Translations under genes and position numbers: made by a program | Shown here: piece after piece, positions 1 through 9,342 of the stretch | How the letters are laid out: each line of letters begins with the position of its first letter | How positions within the stretch are numbered: the stretch's first letter is position 1 | Notes under the pieces: model-generated | The model's input: only the letters and a program-made list of their open reading frames with translations | Told to the model about the DNA's origin: nothing | Database searches by the model: none | Assembly: GCA_019650355.1 (NCBI GenBank) | Contig: BOWX01000002.1 | Location: 124,001 to 188,000 of the forward strand | Origin: Fidelibacterota bacterium | GTDB taxonomy: Bacteria > Fidelibacterota > Marinisomatia > Marinisomatales > Marinisomataceae | Direction of reading: 5' to 3' | Length of the DNA: 64,000 nt

Positions 1-228
1 CTTATTAAGTTTTATTTTATGAAGATTACCAAGCTTTGAATGTACTTTAGTTTCAGCATTTTCTCTTATAGCACATGTATTTAAAAAAATTGCATCTGCT
101 TCATCATAATTAGCAGTTTTTTCAAGACCGAGATTTGTCAAAATACCTTCGACAAGTTCTGAATCTGCAACGTTCATTTGGCAGCCATAAGTTTCTAAGG
201 CGAATTTTTTAATTACTGAGGAGTCCAT
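1..228 (-). CDS. miaB: tRNA-2-methylthio-N6-dimethylallyladenosine synthase MiaB (N-terminal part, cut by window edge)
   Basis: Only the first 76 codons are inside the window; the frame is open to base 1. The protein begins MDSSVIKKFALETYGCQMN and continues with DSELVEGIL, NTCAIRENAE and a KVHSKLGNL segment, the signature of the N-terminal methylthiotransferase domain. The two cysteines seen (in YGCQMN and NTCAIREN) are expected ligands of the auxiliary iron-sulfur cluster. MiaB is a radical-SAM enzyme that adds a methylthio group to i6A37 of tRNAs reading UNN codons. IRENAE favours MiaB over its relatives RimO and MtaB. The start ATG shares one base with the stop of the upstream M23 gene (TAATG), so the two are probably co-transcribed. 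Confidence 0.9.
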   Translation of the reverse strand, partial: MDSSVIKKFALETYGCQMNVADSELVEGILTNLGLEKTANYDEADAIFLNTCAIRENAETKVHSKLGNLHKIKLNK

Positions 229-1127
229 TAATCAATATAGCCTGTAAAAAAATATTTTAGCGGATCTACTGTTTTATTATTCTTGTGAACTTCATAGTGT
301 AAATGGAATCCAGCAGCTCTTCCGCTATTTCCAGATTTTCCAATTTTATCTCCACGTTTAACTTTTTGACCCTTTTTGACGTTAATTTTCCAAAGATGAG
401 CATATACGGTTTCATATCCATAACCATGATCAATTTTAATATATCTACCCCATCCTGAATCATACTGTGCTTTTGTGACTACTCCATCACCGGTTGCTAC
501 AACATCTGTATTAAGATTAACTGGGAAATCAAGACCGGAATGCATTCTTCTTTTTCCATCGATTGGGTCTGTTCTATATCCATATTTTGAACCTATATAT
601 CCTTTAACAGGAGAGATGGAAGGAATGTGTCTATACATAGTTTCATTCGATTTAATCTTATTGAAAATAGTATTATAGCTATCTTTTTGAATATTTATAG
701 CGAAAGCTAATGAATCAACTCTGTCCTTAAGCAACATTATAGTACTATCATCATTATCTTCGATGAGTATATCCTTTTCTGCTGAACCACCAACGCCTTG
801 AGCTTTTACGTCATCACTCAATGGTGCTAAAGTAGCATAAGTTCTTAATTCTGAATCTTTTTCTTCAATTAACTTTAACTCTTCTTCAAGTTGTGCAATT
901 TTATTCAATAATTCTTGCGAAACTTCTGAATATTTTTCATCCGTTTCTTCCAACTTTGTCTTGAAATACTCATCCGAAAACCTTAAAGATAAGGAATAAT
1001 TCAAACCAATAAATGCGGCTGTAAATACTCCCAAAAAAATTAAAAAATTTGATAAAGAAAAATTTATTTGGTGCAATCTATCAGATGATAGAAATTGAAA
1101 AGAGAACTTTTTTTTATTCATCATCAA
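228..1127 (-). CDS. M23-family (LytM) peptidoglycan endopeptidase, membrane-anchored
   Basis: This 299-residue protein has one N-terminal membrane segment (about residues 24-45), a charged coiled coil (about 55-95), a linker and a C-terminal LytM domain. The zinc-site motifs are intact: HSGLDFP (HxxxD) and HLHYE (HxH), with YGYRTDP upstream of them. Such enzymes cut peptide cross-links in the periplasm, and coiled-coil LytM proteins of this layout often act in, or regulate, septal wall splitting. It lies downstream of ftsA and a small unknown gene, which fits a division role. The start is uncertain by up to three codons because of a MMM run. It could equally be a general MepM-like hydrolase. 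Confidence 0.88.
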   Translation of the reverse strand: MMMNKKKFSFQFLSSDRLHQINFSLSNFLIFLGVFTAAFIGLNYSLSLRFSDEYFKTKLEETDEKYSEVSQELLNKIAQLEEELKLIEEKDSELRTYATLAPLSDDVKAQGVGGSAEKDILIEDNDDSTIMLLKDRVDSLAFAINIQKDSYNTIFNKIKSNETMYRHIPSISPVKGYIGSKYGYRTDPIDGKRRMHSGLDFPVNLNTDVVATGDGVVTKAQYDSGWGRYIKIDHGYGYETVYAHLWKINVKKGQKVKRGDKIGKSGNSGRAAGFHLHYEVHKNNKTVDPLKYFFTGYID

Positions 1128-1160
1128 TTATCTCTTTATTTTCTGAATTATTTTCATGAT

Positions 1161-1439
1161 TTATTTCTTTTTTAAATCTGCAATTTCTGATTTAATAGAT
1201 TCAACGCTATCAACAATAGAAAGATATTTTTTATCTCCAACAAAGTTCAAAACATTTTTTTCTTTTGTTTTAGAAAATACGTATAAGCCTAATTTAACAT
1301 AATGACTAGATAGTTTTCTTTCTAATTGAAGTACATCTATTCTCAACTTACTTGTGTGCGTAAATTCCTCAGCTTTTTCTGAAGCTACAATACTCCACTC
1401 TGTAATGTTCTTTTTTAAATCTTCCCAAAAGTTTGCCAT
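1161..1439 (-). CDS. Small helical protein of unknown function downstream of ftsA
   Basis: A 92-residue protein I do not recognise by name. It starts MANFWEDLKKNITEW, has no signal peptide or membrane segment, is rich in Lys, Glu and Ser, and looks largely alpha-helical, ending in a Lys-rich helix (SEIADLKKK). Codon use and composition match the neighbours. It lies 33 bases before the M23 endopeptidase gene and follows the terminator after ftsA, so it may head a small unit with the M23 gene and miaB. It may be an uncharacterised conserved protein associated with envelope or division functions; the function is unknown. Confidence 0.65.
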   Translation of the reverse strand: MANFWEDLKKNITEWSIVASEKAEEFTHTSKLRIDVLQLERKLSSHYVKLGLYVFSKTKEKNVLNFVGDKKYLSIVDSVESIKSEIADLKKK

Positions 1440-1483
1440 AGTTCAGAATTTAATAGAACCGAGATAGATAGCAAAGGTTAAAA

Positions 1484-1524
1484 GATGCTCCCAATTTCAA
1501 TGAAATCAGGAGCGATCTTTTTTT
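1484..1524 (-). terminator. Bidirectional rho-independent terminator after ftsA
   Basis: A long near-perfect hairpin (arms about 1484-1498 and 1503-1517, short CAATG loop) pairs GATgCTCC with GGAGcgATC and extends through ATTT/AAAT. On the plus strand it is followed by seven T; on the minus strand it is followed by four T. It lies 18 bases past the ftsA stop and closes the dcw operon. Confidence 0.75.
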
Positions 1525-1541
1525 ATGGTAGCCAACCAAAA

Positions 1542-2783
1542 TTATTCAAAAATTCCTTTTAAAAGTGTCGATATACTTTTTTTAATGCCACTAACGTCTT
1601 TTATTTTTAAAGAAGAGGATTTGTCTTCTACATTGAATATTGGCCAAGCTAATAAGCCAAAAAGTGTAATATATTCTCTTTTGTCCTCTAAATTTTCTTT
1701 ATAAACAATATTATTAATCTTCATTAGATCTACAGGAACATCTGCAAAATGTTTTTTAAAGAGCAAATCTAGATTTCGAATTTTAGATCCACCTCCAGAA
1801 AGCTTTATTCCTGACTTAAAGTCAGTAATTGATTTTCCAATATTTTTTAATTGTACTTCAATTTGATCAATGACATCTTCAAATCTTAATTCAACTATTT
1901 TTGAAATTTCTTTTTCATTCACATTTTTCTTTAAATCATCATTTGGAATTTGAACTTCAAAAACTTTTGAATCATCTGCAAAATCTGAAAAAGCAGAAAC
2001 ATGTTCAATTTTTACTCTTTCAGCCTCTGCAATCGAGGTCTGAAGATATGCTGCTAAATCTTTTGTTACTAACCTAGATCCGATTGGAATAACTTTGGAG
2101 TGAATCAAATAATTATCTTTAAAAATCAAAATATTTGTTTTATCAGATCCTATGTCAACAAAGATTACGCCCAATTCTTTCTCATCATGTGTTAAATTTG
2201 ATGATGAAGCAGCATATCCATCAAAAACTGGGAAAGGTTCAATACTTAAGTCTTCATTAAAACAATAATCTAATTGTGAAAGATTAAAATTTCGAACATG
2301 GATGACGTGGGCTTTAGCATCTATAGACTTACCAACCATTCCTATAGGGTTTCTTATTAATGGAGAACTTCCGATATAATATCCTTGCTCTATGTTATGT
2401 AAAACATATCTATCAGACGAAACTTGAACGTCAGAGCATTGATTAAGTAGTTTTTGTTTTATTTCTTCATCAATTTCAAAGTCTGTATTTTCTCTAGAAC
2501 GAATTCTTGTTGATGAATTTATAGATCTAACTCCACGTCCAGATACTGATACCCAGGCATCTTCATCAATATTGATTTTTGCATCTTTTTCCATTTTTTC
2601 TATCAGAATTTCAAGATGTGAGAGTAATAAATCTTTATCAATGATATCTCCGCAATCAATACTATTACTTTGAATTTCTGCAATGGATAAAACTTCAATT
2701 TTACCATCTGGTTGAATCCTACCAACAGCACTTTTTATGCTATGTGACCCTAAATCAAATGCTACTTGAATTTTGTTTCTCAT
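1542..2783 (-). CDS. ftsA: Cell division protein FtsA
   Basis: This 413-residue actin-like ATPase tethers FtsZ to the inner membrane and recruits later divisome proteins. Visible signatures are the N-terminal phosphate-1 loop (AFDLGSHSIKSAVGR), the central phosphate-2 segment (VIFVDIGSDKTNILIF) and the adenosine motif LSGGGSKI, with the FtsA-specific 1C subdomain between them. The C-terminus (IKKSISTLLKGIFE) is an amphipathic helix typical of the FtsA membrane-targeting sequence. The length matches the family. The start overlaps the ftsQ stop by one base, so the two are translationally coupled. Unlike the common arrangement, ftsA is not followed by ftsZ; a terminator follows instead. Confidence 0.95.
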   Translation of the reverse strand: MRNKIQVAFDLGSHSIKSAVGRIQPDGKIEVLSIAEIQSNSIDCGDIIDKDLLLSHLEILIEKMEKDAKINIDEDAWVSVSGRGVRSINSSTRIRSRENTDFEIDEEIKQKLLNQCSDVQVSSDRYVLHNIEQGYYIGSSPLIRNPIGMVGKSIDAKAHVIHVRNFNLSQLDYCFNEDLSIEPFPVFDGYAASSSNLTHDEKELGVIFVDIGSDKTNILIFKDNYLIHSKVIPIGSRLVTKDLAAYLQTSIAEAERVKIEHVSAFSDFADDSKVFEVQIPNDDLKKNVNEKEISKIVELRFEDVIDQIEVQLKNIGKSITDFKSGIKLSGGGSKIRNLDLLFKKHFADVPVDLMKINNIVYKENLEDKREYITLFGLLAWPIFNVEDKSSSLKIKDVSGIKKSISTLLKGIFE

Positions 2784-3526
2784 TATGCTTCTTTTACAAT
2801 TACTTGGTTGTTAAATCTCAAATCAATGTATCTATAATCTGTAATATTTTTTTCGTCTTTTAAAGCTTCCTGGAAAGACTCTAAATATTTTATTTTCAAT
2901 TGAAGATTTTGAGATCCTAAAAATATTCTAGTTCTACCATTCTTTAAAATTATTTCATACTCGCTATCTTCATTAAAAACGAACTCAGAAATATTATCAT
3001 AAATTATTGAATGATTATCCTTAGTAAACTTCATAAGGTTTATAGAGCTTAATACATTAGTAGATGCAGTTGTTGATCCTTTTGGATACAATTCAGGATT
3101 TGATTTAAAATTGCTTAAAATCGGTAAAGATAAATCGCAATATTCAACTGGTAAACACACACCCTCTGAATCTAAAATGATTAATTCATCACTACTTATT
3201 AGCGCTATAGGCTCTCTTTCATAGATTGTAATATCAATTGTTGAAGGAAACTTTCTTGAAATTTTGCAATCTATGATATGGTCAAATTTTAACATTTCAT
3301 TTTTATAATTTCCTAATTCTGTATCAAATATATTATATGACTTTAAAACATCACTTTTTTCCTCGATTATTGATTGATCAAAAAAATTGGTGCCATAAAT
3401 ATTTATCTCATCTATATCGTATATTTTCTTAAAGTTTGACCAATTAAATGACAATGTACAAAGCACAATAATAGAAAATAAAAATGCAGTCATGCTCAAT
3501 ATAGAACTATAGAATTGTTTTAACAT
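2783..3526 (-). CDS. ftsQ: Cell division protein FtsQ/DivIB
   Basis: A 247-residue bitopic protein with a short cytoplasmic tail, one membrane helix (about residues 9-28) and a periplasmic part that starts with a POTRA-like domain (DIDEINIYGTNFF to DITIYEREPIALI) followed by the FtsQ beta domain. The IYEREPIALI stretch is typical of FtsQ. It scaffolds the FtsB-FtsL pair in the divisome. Position between murB and ftsA is the standard dcw order. It overlaps murB by seven bases and ftsA by one. Sequence conservation in this family is low, so the call leans on topology and position as well as motifs. Confidence 0.9.
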   Translation of the reverse strand: MLKQFYSSILSMTAFLFSIIVLCTLSFNWSNFKKIYDIDEINIYGTNFFDQSIIEEKSDVLKSYNIFDTELGNYKNEMLKFDHIIDCKISRKFPSTIDITIYEREPIALISSDELIILDSEGVCLPVEYCDLSLPILSNFKSNPELYPKGSTTASTNVLSSINLMKFTKDNHSIIYDNISEFVFNEDSEYEIILKNGRTRIFLGSQNLQLKIKYLESFQEALKDEKNITDYRYIDLRFNNQVIVKEA

Positions 3527-4449
3527 AATCCCTCTATTTCCTCTTCATTAAAACCCATCAGCTTAACTTCAAGTGAGAGATTAACATTGAATTTATCTTT
3601 GACCTCTTTATGTGCTTTTTTTATTAACATTAGCATGTCTTTTGATGAAGCATCTCCATCATTAATAAAAAAATTAGCGTGTTTTTCAGATATTTTAGCG
3701 TCACCAATACTGAAACCCTTTAAACCTGCTTCATCCAAAAGCTTTCCAGCTGAATTATTTTTAGGATTTTTAAATAAACTTCCAGCTGATCTTTTGTTCA
3801 AAGGTTGAGATTTTTTTCTACCGCTTTGAGCCTCAATAAAGTTTTCTTTAATAATATCTTTATCTGCTTTTTTAAGATTGAATTTTGCTGATAATAATAT
3901 ATCATCTTTATTGAATGAAGACTGTCTGTAAGAAAAATTTAAATCTTTCTTTTGAATTTTTTGAATTTCATTTTTTGAATTTATTATTTCAACATGAACT
4001 AGGTTTTCTGAAATCTCTCCTCCCCAAGCTCCAGCATTCATTATCAAAGCTCCACCCAATGTTCCTGGAACTCCATTCAGATTTTCTAAACCAATTAAAT
4101 TATTTTTTACTGCATGTTTAACAATTTTTCCGAGCATAGTACCACATTCTGCGTAAAGAATATTATCATCAACTTCTATTTTTTTTAATGAATTTTTTAA
4201 AGAAATAACCGCACCTCTTATTCCATTATCGCTTACAAGGACATTTGAACCTGAACCAAGAATTGTTAGTTGGATTTTATTTTCATTAATGATTTCAATT
4301 ACCTTAATTAAATCCTGCTTACTTTTAGGAAAAATCATCAAATCTGCTGGACCACCTATTCCATACGTAGTATGTTTTTTAAGAGATTCGTTCATTAAAC
4401 ATAATGAAGCTGTCTTATTATTAATTTCGTTCATAACAGTTTCAATCAT
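3520..4449 (-). CDS. murB: UDP-N-acetylenolpyruvoylglucosamine reductase MurB
   Basis: This FAD enzyme reduces UDP-GlcNAc-enolpyruvate to UDP-MurNAc with NADPH, the second committed step of peptidoglycan synthesis. The 309 residues show the FAD-binding PCMH fold (TTYGIGGPADLMIFP, ILGSGSNVLVSD, LNGVPGTLGGALIMNAG), the substrate segment FSYRQSSF, the catalytic-serine region RSAGSLFKNP and a C-terminal conserved Glu (SLEVKLMG). The SAGSxFKNP form points to the shorter MurB type without the extra loop of the E. coli enzyme. The ATG at 4449 has GGAAAA upstream at good spacing. The gene overlaps murC by eight bases. Confidence 0.95.
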   Translation of the reverse strand: MIETVMNEINNKTASLCLMNESLKKHTTYGIGGPADLMIFPKSKQDLIKVIEIINENKIQLTILGSGSNVLVSDNGIRGAVISLKNSLKKIEVDDNILYAECGTMLGKIVKHAVKNNLIGLENLNGVPGTLGGALIMNAGAWGGEISENLVHVEIINSKNEIQKIQKKDLNFSYRQSSFNKDDILLSAKFNLKKADKDIIKENFIEAQSGRKKSQPLNKRSAGSLFKNPKNNSAGKLLDEAGLKGFSIGDAKISEKHANFFINDGDASSKDMLMLIKKAHKEVKDKFNVNLSLEVKLMGFNEEEIEGLC

Positions 4450-5809
4450 TGTAATGTTTTCCTAACTCTTCAGCATATCTCCAAATGTTTCCAGCTCCCA
4501 TCGTTAAAAAAATATCTCCCTTAACTCCTCTAGACTTTACTTCCTCAACAATATCTTTTGAGGAAACATATGAAACATTCTTATGGTTTAATTTTAACAT
4601 TTCATTAATTATTAAATCTGAAGTAGTAGAATTATCCTCTTTTTCTCTAGAGCCAAAAATCTCAGTAATCATAACATTATCTGCTATCATTAAAGCTTTT
4701 GCAAAATCCTTATAAAATTCTTTTGTTCTTGAAAAAAGATGTGGCTGAAATATGACATTTAAATTTTTATTCCAATTGCTCTTTACAGTTTCTATCACAT
4801 TTTGAACTTCAACAGGATGATGTGCATAGTCATCAATAATCATTATATCTTTGTTTGCTTTTATATCAAACCTTCGCTTAACACCGCTGAAATTACTAAG
4901 TGCTTTACATGCGCTTTCTAAATCAATTCCCATTGTTTCACAAACTGAAAGTGCTGCAAGAGCATTATAGGCATTGTATTTACCTGGTACAGAAAGATTA
5001 ACTGAAAATATTTGATCCTTAACTTTTACATCAAATGAAATAGTACCGTTTTCCTGATGCAAATTTTCTGCCTTAATATCCACATTTTGACTTTCGATTC
5101 CATAAGTGATTATAGGTTTATCTATTTTTGATAATATTGATGCAACATTATTGGAATCTTTACATGCACAAACAGTACCGTAGAAAGGTACTGAATTTGC
5201 AAATTGAAGAAATGTATCTTTTAAATCATCAATATCATTGTAGCATTCAATATGTTCAAAATCAATATTGTTGATAACCGCAATTGTTGGACTCAAATGT
5301 AGCAAGCTTTTATTATACTCATCAGCTTCAACAACAAATGTGTCACCTCCTCCTAAAACTGAATTTGATTCTAAAGACTTAACAACCCCGCCAACAATAA
5401 TTGTGGGATCTAAATTCATAGATTTTAAAATAGTACCAACCATTGATGTTGTAGTGGTTTTTCCATGAGTTCCTGCAATAGCAACTGTAGAATTATTTAA
5501 CTTAGCTATTTCCGAAATCATTCTTGCTCTTGAATAAACTATTATATTTTTTGCTAATGCTTCTATCAACTCAGCATTATCTTTTGGGATAGCATCAGAG
5601 TATATTACTAGCTCAGCATCAGAAATATTTTCTTTATTATGACCAATAGATACATTTATTCCCAAATCAATTAGCCTTTGGACGTTTGGTGAGTCAGCAA
5701 TATCAGAACCTGAAACCACAAATTCCTTATTTTTTAGCAGCTCTGCTATTCCACTCATTCCAATTCCACCTATTCCAATAAGATGTACTTTTTTGATACT
5801 ATAAAGCAT
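4442..5809 (-). CDS. murC: UDP-N-acetylmuramate--L-alanine ligase MurC
   Basis: ATP-dependent ligase that adds L-Ala to UDP-MurNAc in the cytoplasm. The N-terminal Rossmann motif (HLIGIGGIGMSGIAEL), the Mur-ligase P-loop (AGTHGKTTTTSMVG), the central EADEYNKS and IDDYAHHP segments and the C-terminal GAGNIW motif are all present. I start at the ATG at 5809, giving about 455 residues (MLYSIKKVHLIG). A longer reading from 5866 would add 19 hydrophobic residues that are simply murG codons in another frame. The chosen start overlaps the murG stop by 11 bases, in keeping with the rest of the cluster. Confidence 0.95.
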   Translation of the reverse strand: MLYSIKKVHLIGIGGIGMSGIAELLKNKEFVVSGSDIADSPNVQRLIDLGINVSIGHNKENISDAELVIYSDAIPKDNAELIEALAKNIIVYSRARMISEIAKLNNSTVAIAGTHGKTTTTSMVGTILKSMNLDPTIIVGGVVKSLESNSVLGGGDTFVVEADEYNKSLLHLSPTIAVINNIDFEHIECYNDIDDLKDTFLQFANSVPFYGTVCACKDSNNVASILSKIDKPIITYGIESQNVDIKAENLHQENGTISFDVKVKDQIFSVNLSVPGKYNAYNALAALSVCETMGIDLESACKALSNFSGVKRRFDIKANKDIMIIDDYAHHPVEVQNVIETVKSNWNKNLNVIFQPHLFSRTKEFYKDFAKALMIADNVMITEIFGSREKEDNSTTSDLIINEMLKLNHKNVSYVSSKDIVEEVKSRGVKGDIFLTMGAGNIWRYAEELGKHYND

Positions 5810-6879
5810 ATTTCTTTTCCATAATAAAGTTAGAAATAATTGACAAAGTGTCTGGAACATTAACATTCTTAAAATTGCTTTTCATTGAACCTAAAATTCT
5901 ATCATCTTGAGATAAATTTTTTAAAGTTGAAACAAAAGTCTCATCATTGAAATCATCTTCTTTAATTAATTTTGAACAAAAATTATCTTGAAGGAATTTT
6001 GCATTAAAATGCTGATGATTTTCCGACGAAAATTTAAATGGAACTAATATTGAAGGCTTTTCAAATTTTATTAATTCAGCAATGGTCATTGCACCAGATC
6101 TTGAAAGTACCAAGTCAATATTTTGATACAAAGAGGACATTTCATTACAGTAATCATAGATGATTACATTTTTTCTTTTTAAATGTTTTAGAGACTCATA
6201 ATTATTTTTGCCAACTATCCATACAATGTTAATGAAATCTAATTTATCATTCTCCAAAGCTATCTTAATTTTTTGGTTCAAAAATTGAGATCCTTGACTT
6301 CCACCAAAACCAATAAAGTCCTTAAATCATTATTCATATTTATATTTATGCTTTTACTTTTATGTAAAAGAACTGGATTCCCTGAAAAAATAGTATTTGT
6401 TTTATTTAAATATTTTTCAGCATCTTTGAATCCTAAGAAAACTGCTTTTGCATTTTTACTAAAAAATTTTGTCACAACTCCCGGATAAGAATTTTGTTCA
6501 TGTAACACGTAAGGAATTTTAAGCATTCTTGCCACTTGCAAGGCAGAAAGGATGAATATCCTCCAGTGGAAATAACCAAATTAGGTTTTTGTTGTATGAA
6601 AAAGATTAATACACTAAAAAATCCAATGATAATGTTTATTCCTACTTTAATATTTTGAAATAATGATTTAATGGAAACTTTTCTATTTAGACCAGAAATG
6701 CTAATAAGCTTGAAAGCAATACTTTCGCTATGAATTTTTGAGCTTTCAATGCCCTTTTTTGCTCCAATGAAAGAAAAACAAAAATCTGACTTTGAATGAA
6801 GATCTTGTTTAATAGCCATTAATGGATAATAATGTCCTCCTGTCCCTCCTCCACACAATAGAATATTCATTTTAGGCAT
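5799..6879 (-). CDS. murG: UDP-GlcNAc:lipid I GlcNAc transferase MurG (two frameshifts)
   Basis: MurG converts lipid I to lipid II on the inner face of the membrane. The N-terminal glycine-rich loop (LLCGGGTGGHYYPLMAI) and STGGYSS are in the first frame, the HEQNSYPG motif in the second, and the C-terminal donor-site segment (SGAMTIAELIKFEKPSILVPF) in the third. The shifts fall near 6547-6549, where one more T on the coding strand would restore the frame, and near 6311-6325, within GGxQG of the second glycine motif. Both look like single-base deletions in short homopolymers. The gene sits in its usual place between ftsW and murC and overlaps both. ATG at 6879 or 6870 could be the start. The intact gene probably encodes about 360 residues. 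Confidence 0.88.
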
Positions 6880-8008
6880 TTACCCTTAATCTCCATCTTT
6901 TAACATTAAGCTTTCTTTGTGCTTTACTAATATTTAGCAATATAGCAATCATCATTAAATTGATGATTAATGAAGATCCTCCGTAACTAATAAATGGCAA
7001 AGGAACTCCTGTAACTGGAATAACTCCTATCACAACTCCAATATTTATAAAAGCATAAATCGTTATACTCAAACCAAAACCAATTGACAACATTATTCCA
7101 AAAATATCATTTGATTTTTTAGAGATTTGCACAGCTCTATAAAAAATAATGTAATAAACTAACATTAAAATACTACCTGCAATAAAACCTAATTCTTCAC
7201 CAATAATAGCAAAAATAAAATCTGTATGAGTTTCAGGTAAGTAAGAATATTTTTGAATGCTTTCTCCAATACCCATTCCTGACAATCCACCCTGCTTCAG
7301 GCCAATCAAAGCCTGATTTGATTGATATCCAATCGAAGCTGATGAACCTGAAGAATCTATGAAAGATAAAATTCTACCTAATGCATAGTTTTTCTCATTC
7401 AAAATAAAAATTCCAATAGCACCTATAGAAAAAACTCCTATTGTTGCCAATTGAATAAAAGATGCTCCACCAACAAATAACATTGCAAAAGCAATAGTTA
7501 ATAAAATTAAAGTTGTAGAATTATCTGGCTGAATAATAATCATTAAAGCCACTGGTATTATTGCTAACATAGGATAAAAAATACCTTTAACAAATTGCTT
7601 CATTTGTTTATGGTTATTATCAATATAACTGGCTAAAAAAAGTATCATTGAAAATCTTGCAACATCAGATGTTTGAAAAGAAATAGGACCAATTGATAGC
7701 CATCTACAAGAATCCCCTGAACAGCCTTGAAACTGTGTATATACAAGTAAAACAAATGAAGAAAATAATAAATAAGGAGATAAAAACTGTAATTTTCTAT
7801 AATTAATCTTAGTTAATAAAACAAAGATGAAAAAAGCTGGAATAAGTTTTATCATTTGACTTACCAAAAAATATGTTCTTGATTCTCCGCCAGTAATTTC
7901 TAATGACTTTACCCAACTTGCGCTAAAAAGCATGAACAATCCAAAAGATATCAATGCAATTACTGATATAAATAATACTCTATCCTGACCTTGTTCTTTA
8001 ATATTCAC
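6872..8008 (-). CDS. ftsW: Septal peptidoglycan glycosyltransferase FtsW
   Basis: A 378-residue SEDS-family polytopic membrane protein with about ten membrane helices, which polymerises lipid II at the septum together with its partner transpeptidase FtsI (encoded in the same cluster). Typical SEDS segments are visible: LFSASW near the N-terminus, IIQPDNSTTLIL, the GLKQGGLSGMGIGES loop, PETHTDFIFAIIGEELGF and VPLPFISYGGSS near the end. FtsW and RodA are hard to separate by sequence, but the location between murD and murG makes FtsW the natural call. It overlaps murD by four bases and murG by eight. Confidence 0.95.
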   Translation of the reverse strand: MNIKEQGQDRVLFISVIALISFGLFMLFSASWVKSLEITGGESRTYFLVSQMIKLIPAFFIFVLLTKINYRKLQFLSPYLLFSSFVLLVYTQFQGCSGDSCRWLSIGPISFQTSDVARFSMILFLASYIDNNHKQMKQFVKGIFYPMLAIIPVALMIIIQPDNSTTLILLTIAFAMLFVGGASFIQLATIGVFSIGAIGIFILNEKNYALGRILSFIDSSGSSASIGYQSNQALIGLKQGGLSGMGIGESIQKYSYLPETHTDFIFAIIGEELGFIAGSILMLVYYIIFYRAVQISKKSNDIFGIMLSIGFGLSITIYAFINIGVVIGVIPVTGVPLPFISYGGSSLIINLMMIAILLNISKAQRKLNVKRWRLRVNA

Positions 8009-9342
8009 GCATAATACCTTTCTACAATATTTTTAAATTTTTTACCTCTTTCTTCATAATTATCAAATTGATCGAAGCTTGCACATGCAGGAGAAAGCAA
8101 TACGACACTACTTTCTACAGCACTATCAATAGCTTTATGAACCGCGTTTTCAAAGTGTTCAATTTTTTCTACATTAATTTCCTTTGAAAGTGAATTATAA
8201 ATTTTATCTGAAGCTTTACCATAAACTATAATTTTTAAAATACTCTTTTTAAACAAAGAGATTTCACTAAAGTCATCCTCTTTCGGAATACCACCCAGTA
8301 TTAAAATTACTTTCCCTGAAATAGATTCAAGTGCTTTTTTTGCAGAATCAATATTTGTTGATTTGGAATCATTTATAAAATCAATACCTTGATATGAAAT
8401 AAAGTGTTCAAATCTATGTTCTAATCCTTCAAATTCCCTTACTGCCCTACAAATATTCTCTTGATCAATTCCAACTTTTCTTGCTATTTCCGCAGCAATA
8501 ATAATATTTGATACATTATGAATACCCTTTAATGAAATAGAGTTTATATCAATTGATATACTGTTTCCATTTGAAAGAATTTTATTTTTATCATAGTAAT
8601 AATATCCTTTTTCTTCACTGATAGAAAATGGAATTATATTTTTATCATTACTTTTAATTCTTTCATTTAAAAAATTATCATCATAATTAAATAAACAATA
8701 TTTTGCATTATTAAAAATCTTTATCTTGGTTTCAAAATAATCTTCAAAAGAATTATATCTGTCCATATGATCTAACAGATATATTCAAAATAACTGAAAT
8801 TTCTTTTTTTAAAGTTTGAGCAATGCTCAAGTTGAAAACTGGATAATTCTAAAATACAAAAATCAATTTCATTTTGATCATATAATCTATTTTCAAGTAC
8901 AATCTTCGAGAATGGAATACCAATATTACCAGACTTAAGAACTTTTTTTTGGGTGCTGAGAATATCTGTTAAAAGAGAGACAGTCGTTGTTTTACCGTTT
9001 GTTCCAGTAATACAAATATTTTTTGTTTTAGAATGGTTTCCAGCAAATTCTATCTCACTTATAACCGGAATTTTTTCAGAATTAATTTTATTCATTATTT
9101 CTGAATCATTAGGAATACCAGGTGATTTAATTATTAAATCAGATTTCCAAAATTTGATTTGAATGAATGCCAATTTCTACATCAATACCTAACATTTTTA
9201 AATCTTCAACAAACATTTCATTAACGTTTGTATTTGAATCCGATACAAAAACATTATTATTTAAACTTTTGGCCAATTTTGCAGACCAGTATCCACTTTT
9301 ACCTAAGCCTAAAATGCCAATATTTTTTCCCTCATACTTCAT
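8005..9342 (-). CDS. murD: UDP-N-acetylmuramoylalanine--D-glutamate ligase MurD (at least three frameshifts)
   Basis: Adds D-Glu to UDP-MurNAc-L-Ala. The N-terminal Rossmann motif (IGILGLGKSGYWSA) is in one frame; IIKSPGIP, the P-loop ITGTNGKTTTVSLL and LELSSFQLE are in the second; the C-terminal region with EHRFEHF, INDSKSTN, LGG and LLSPACASFDQF is in the third. Shifts lie near 9149-9152 (run of four T on the coding strand), near 8804-8810 (run of seven A) and near 8770-8775. Total length fits an intact MurD of about 445 residues. The start ATG overlaps the restored ftsZ stop as ATGA, and the 3' end overlaps ftsW by four bases. Every motif is preserved, so errors are likelier than decay. 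Confidence 0.88.

Noticed and set aside
475-678. Plus-strand reading frame inside the M23 gene
   Set aside because: It lies wholly antisense to a clear M23 peptidase with intact zinc motifs, and its sequence matches no family. Similar antisense frames (for example 3587-3808, 4485-4715, 35876-36199, 38697-38942) were rejected on the same grounds.
5810-5866. Nineteen-residue N-terminal extension of MurC
   Set aside because: The extra residues are the end of murG in another frame and have no counterpart in MurC; the ATG at 5809 begins the conserved MurC start.
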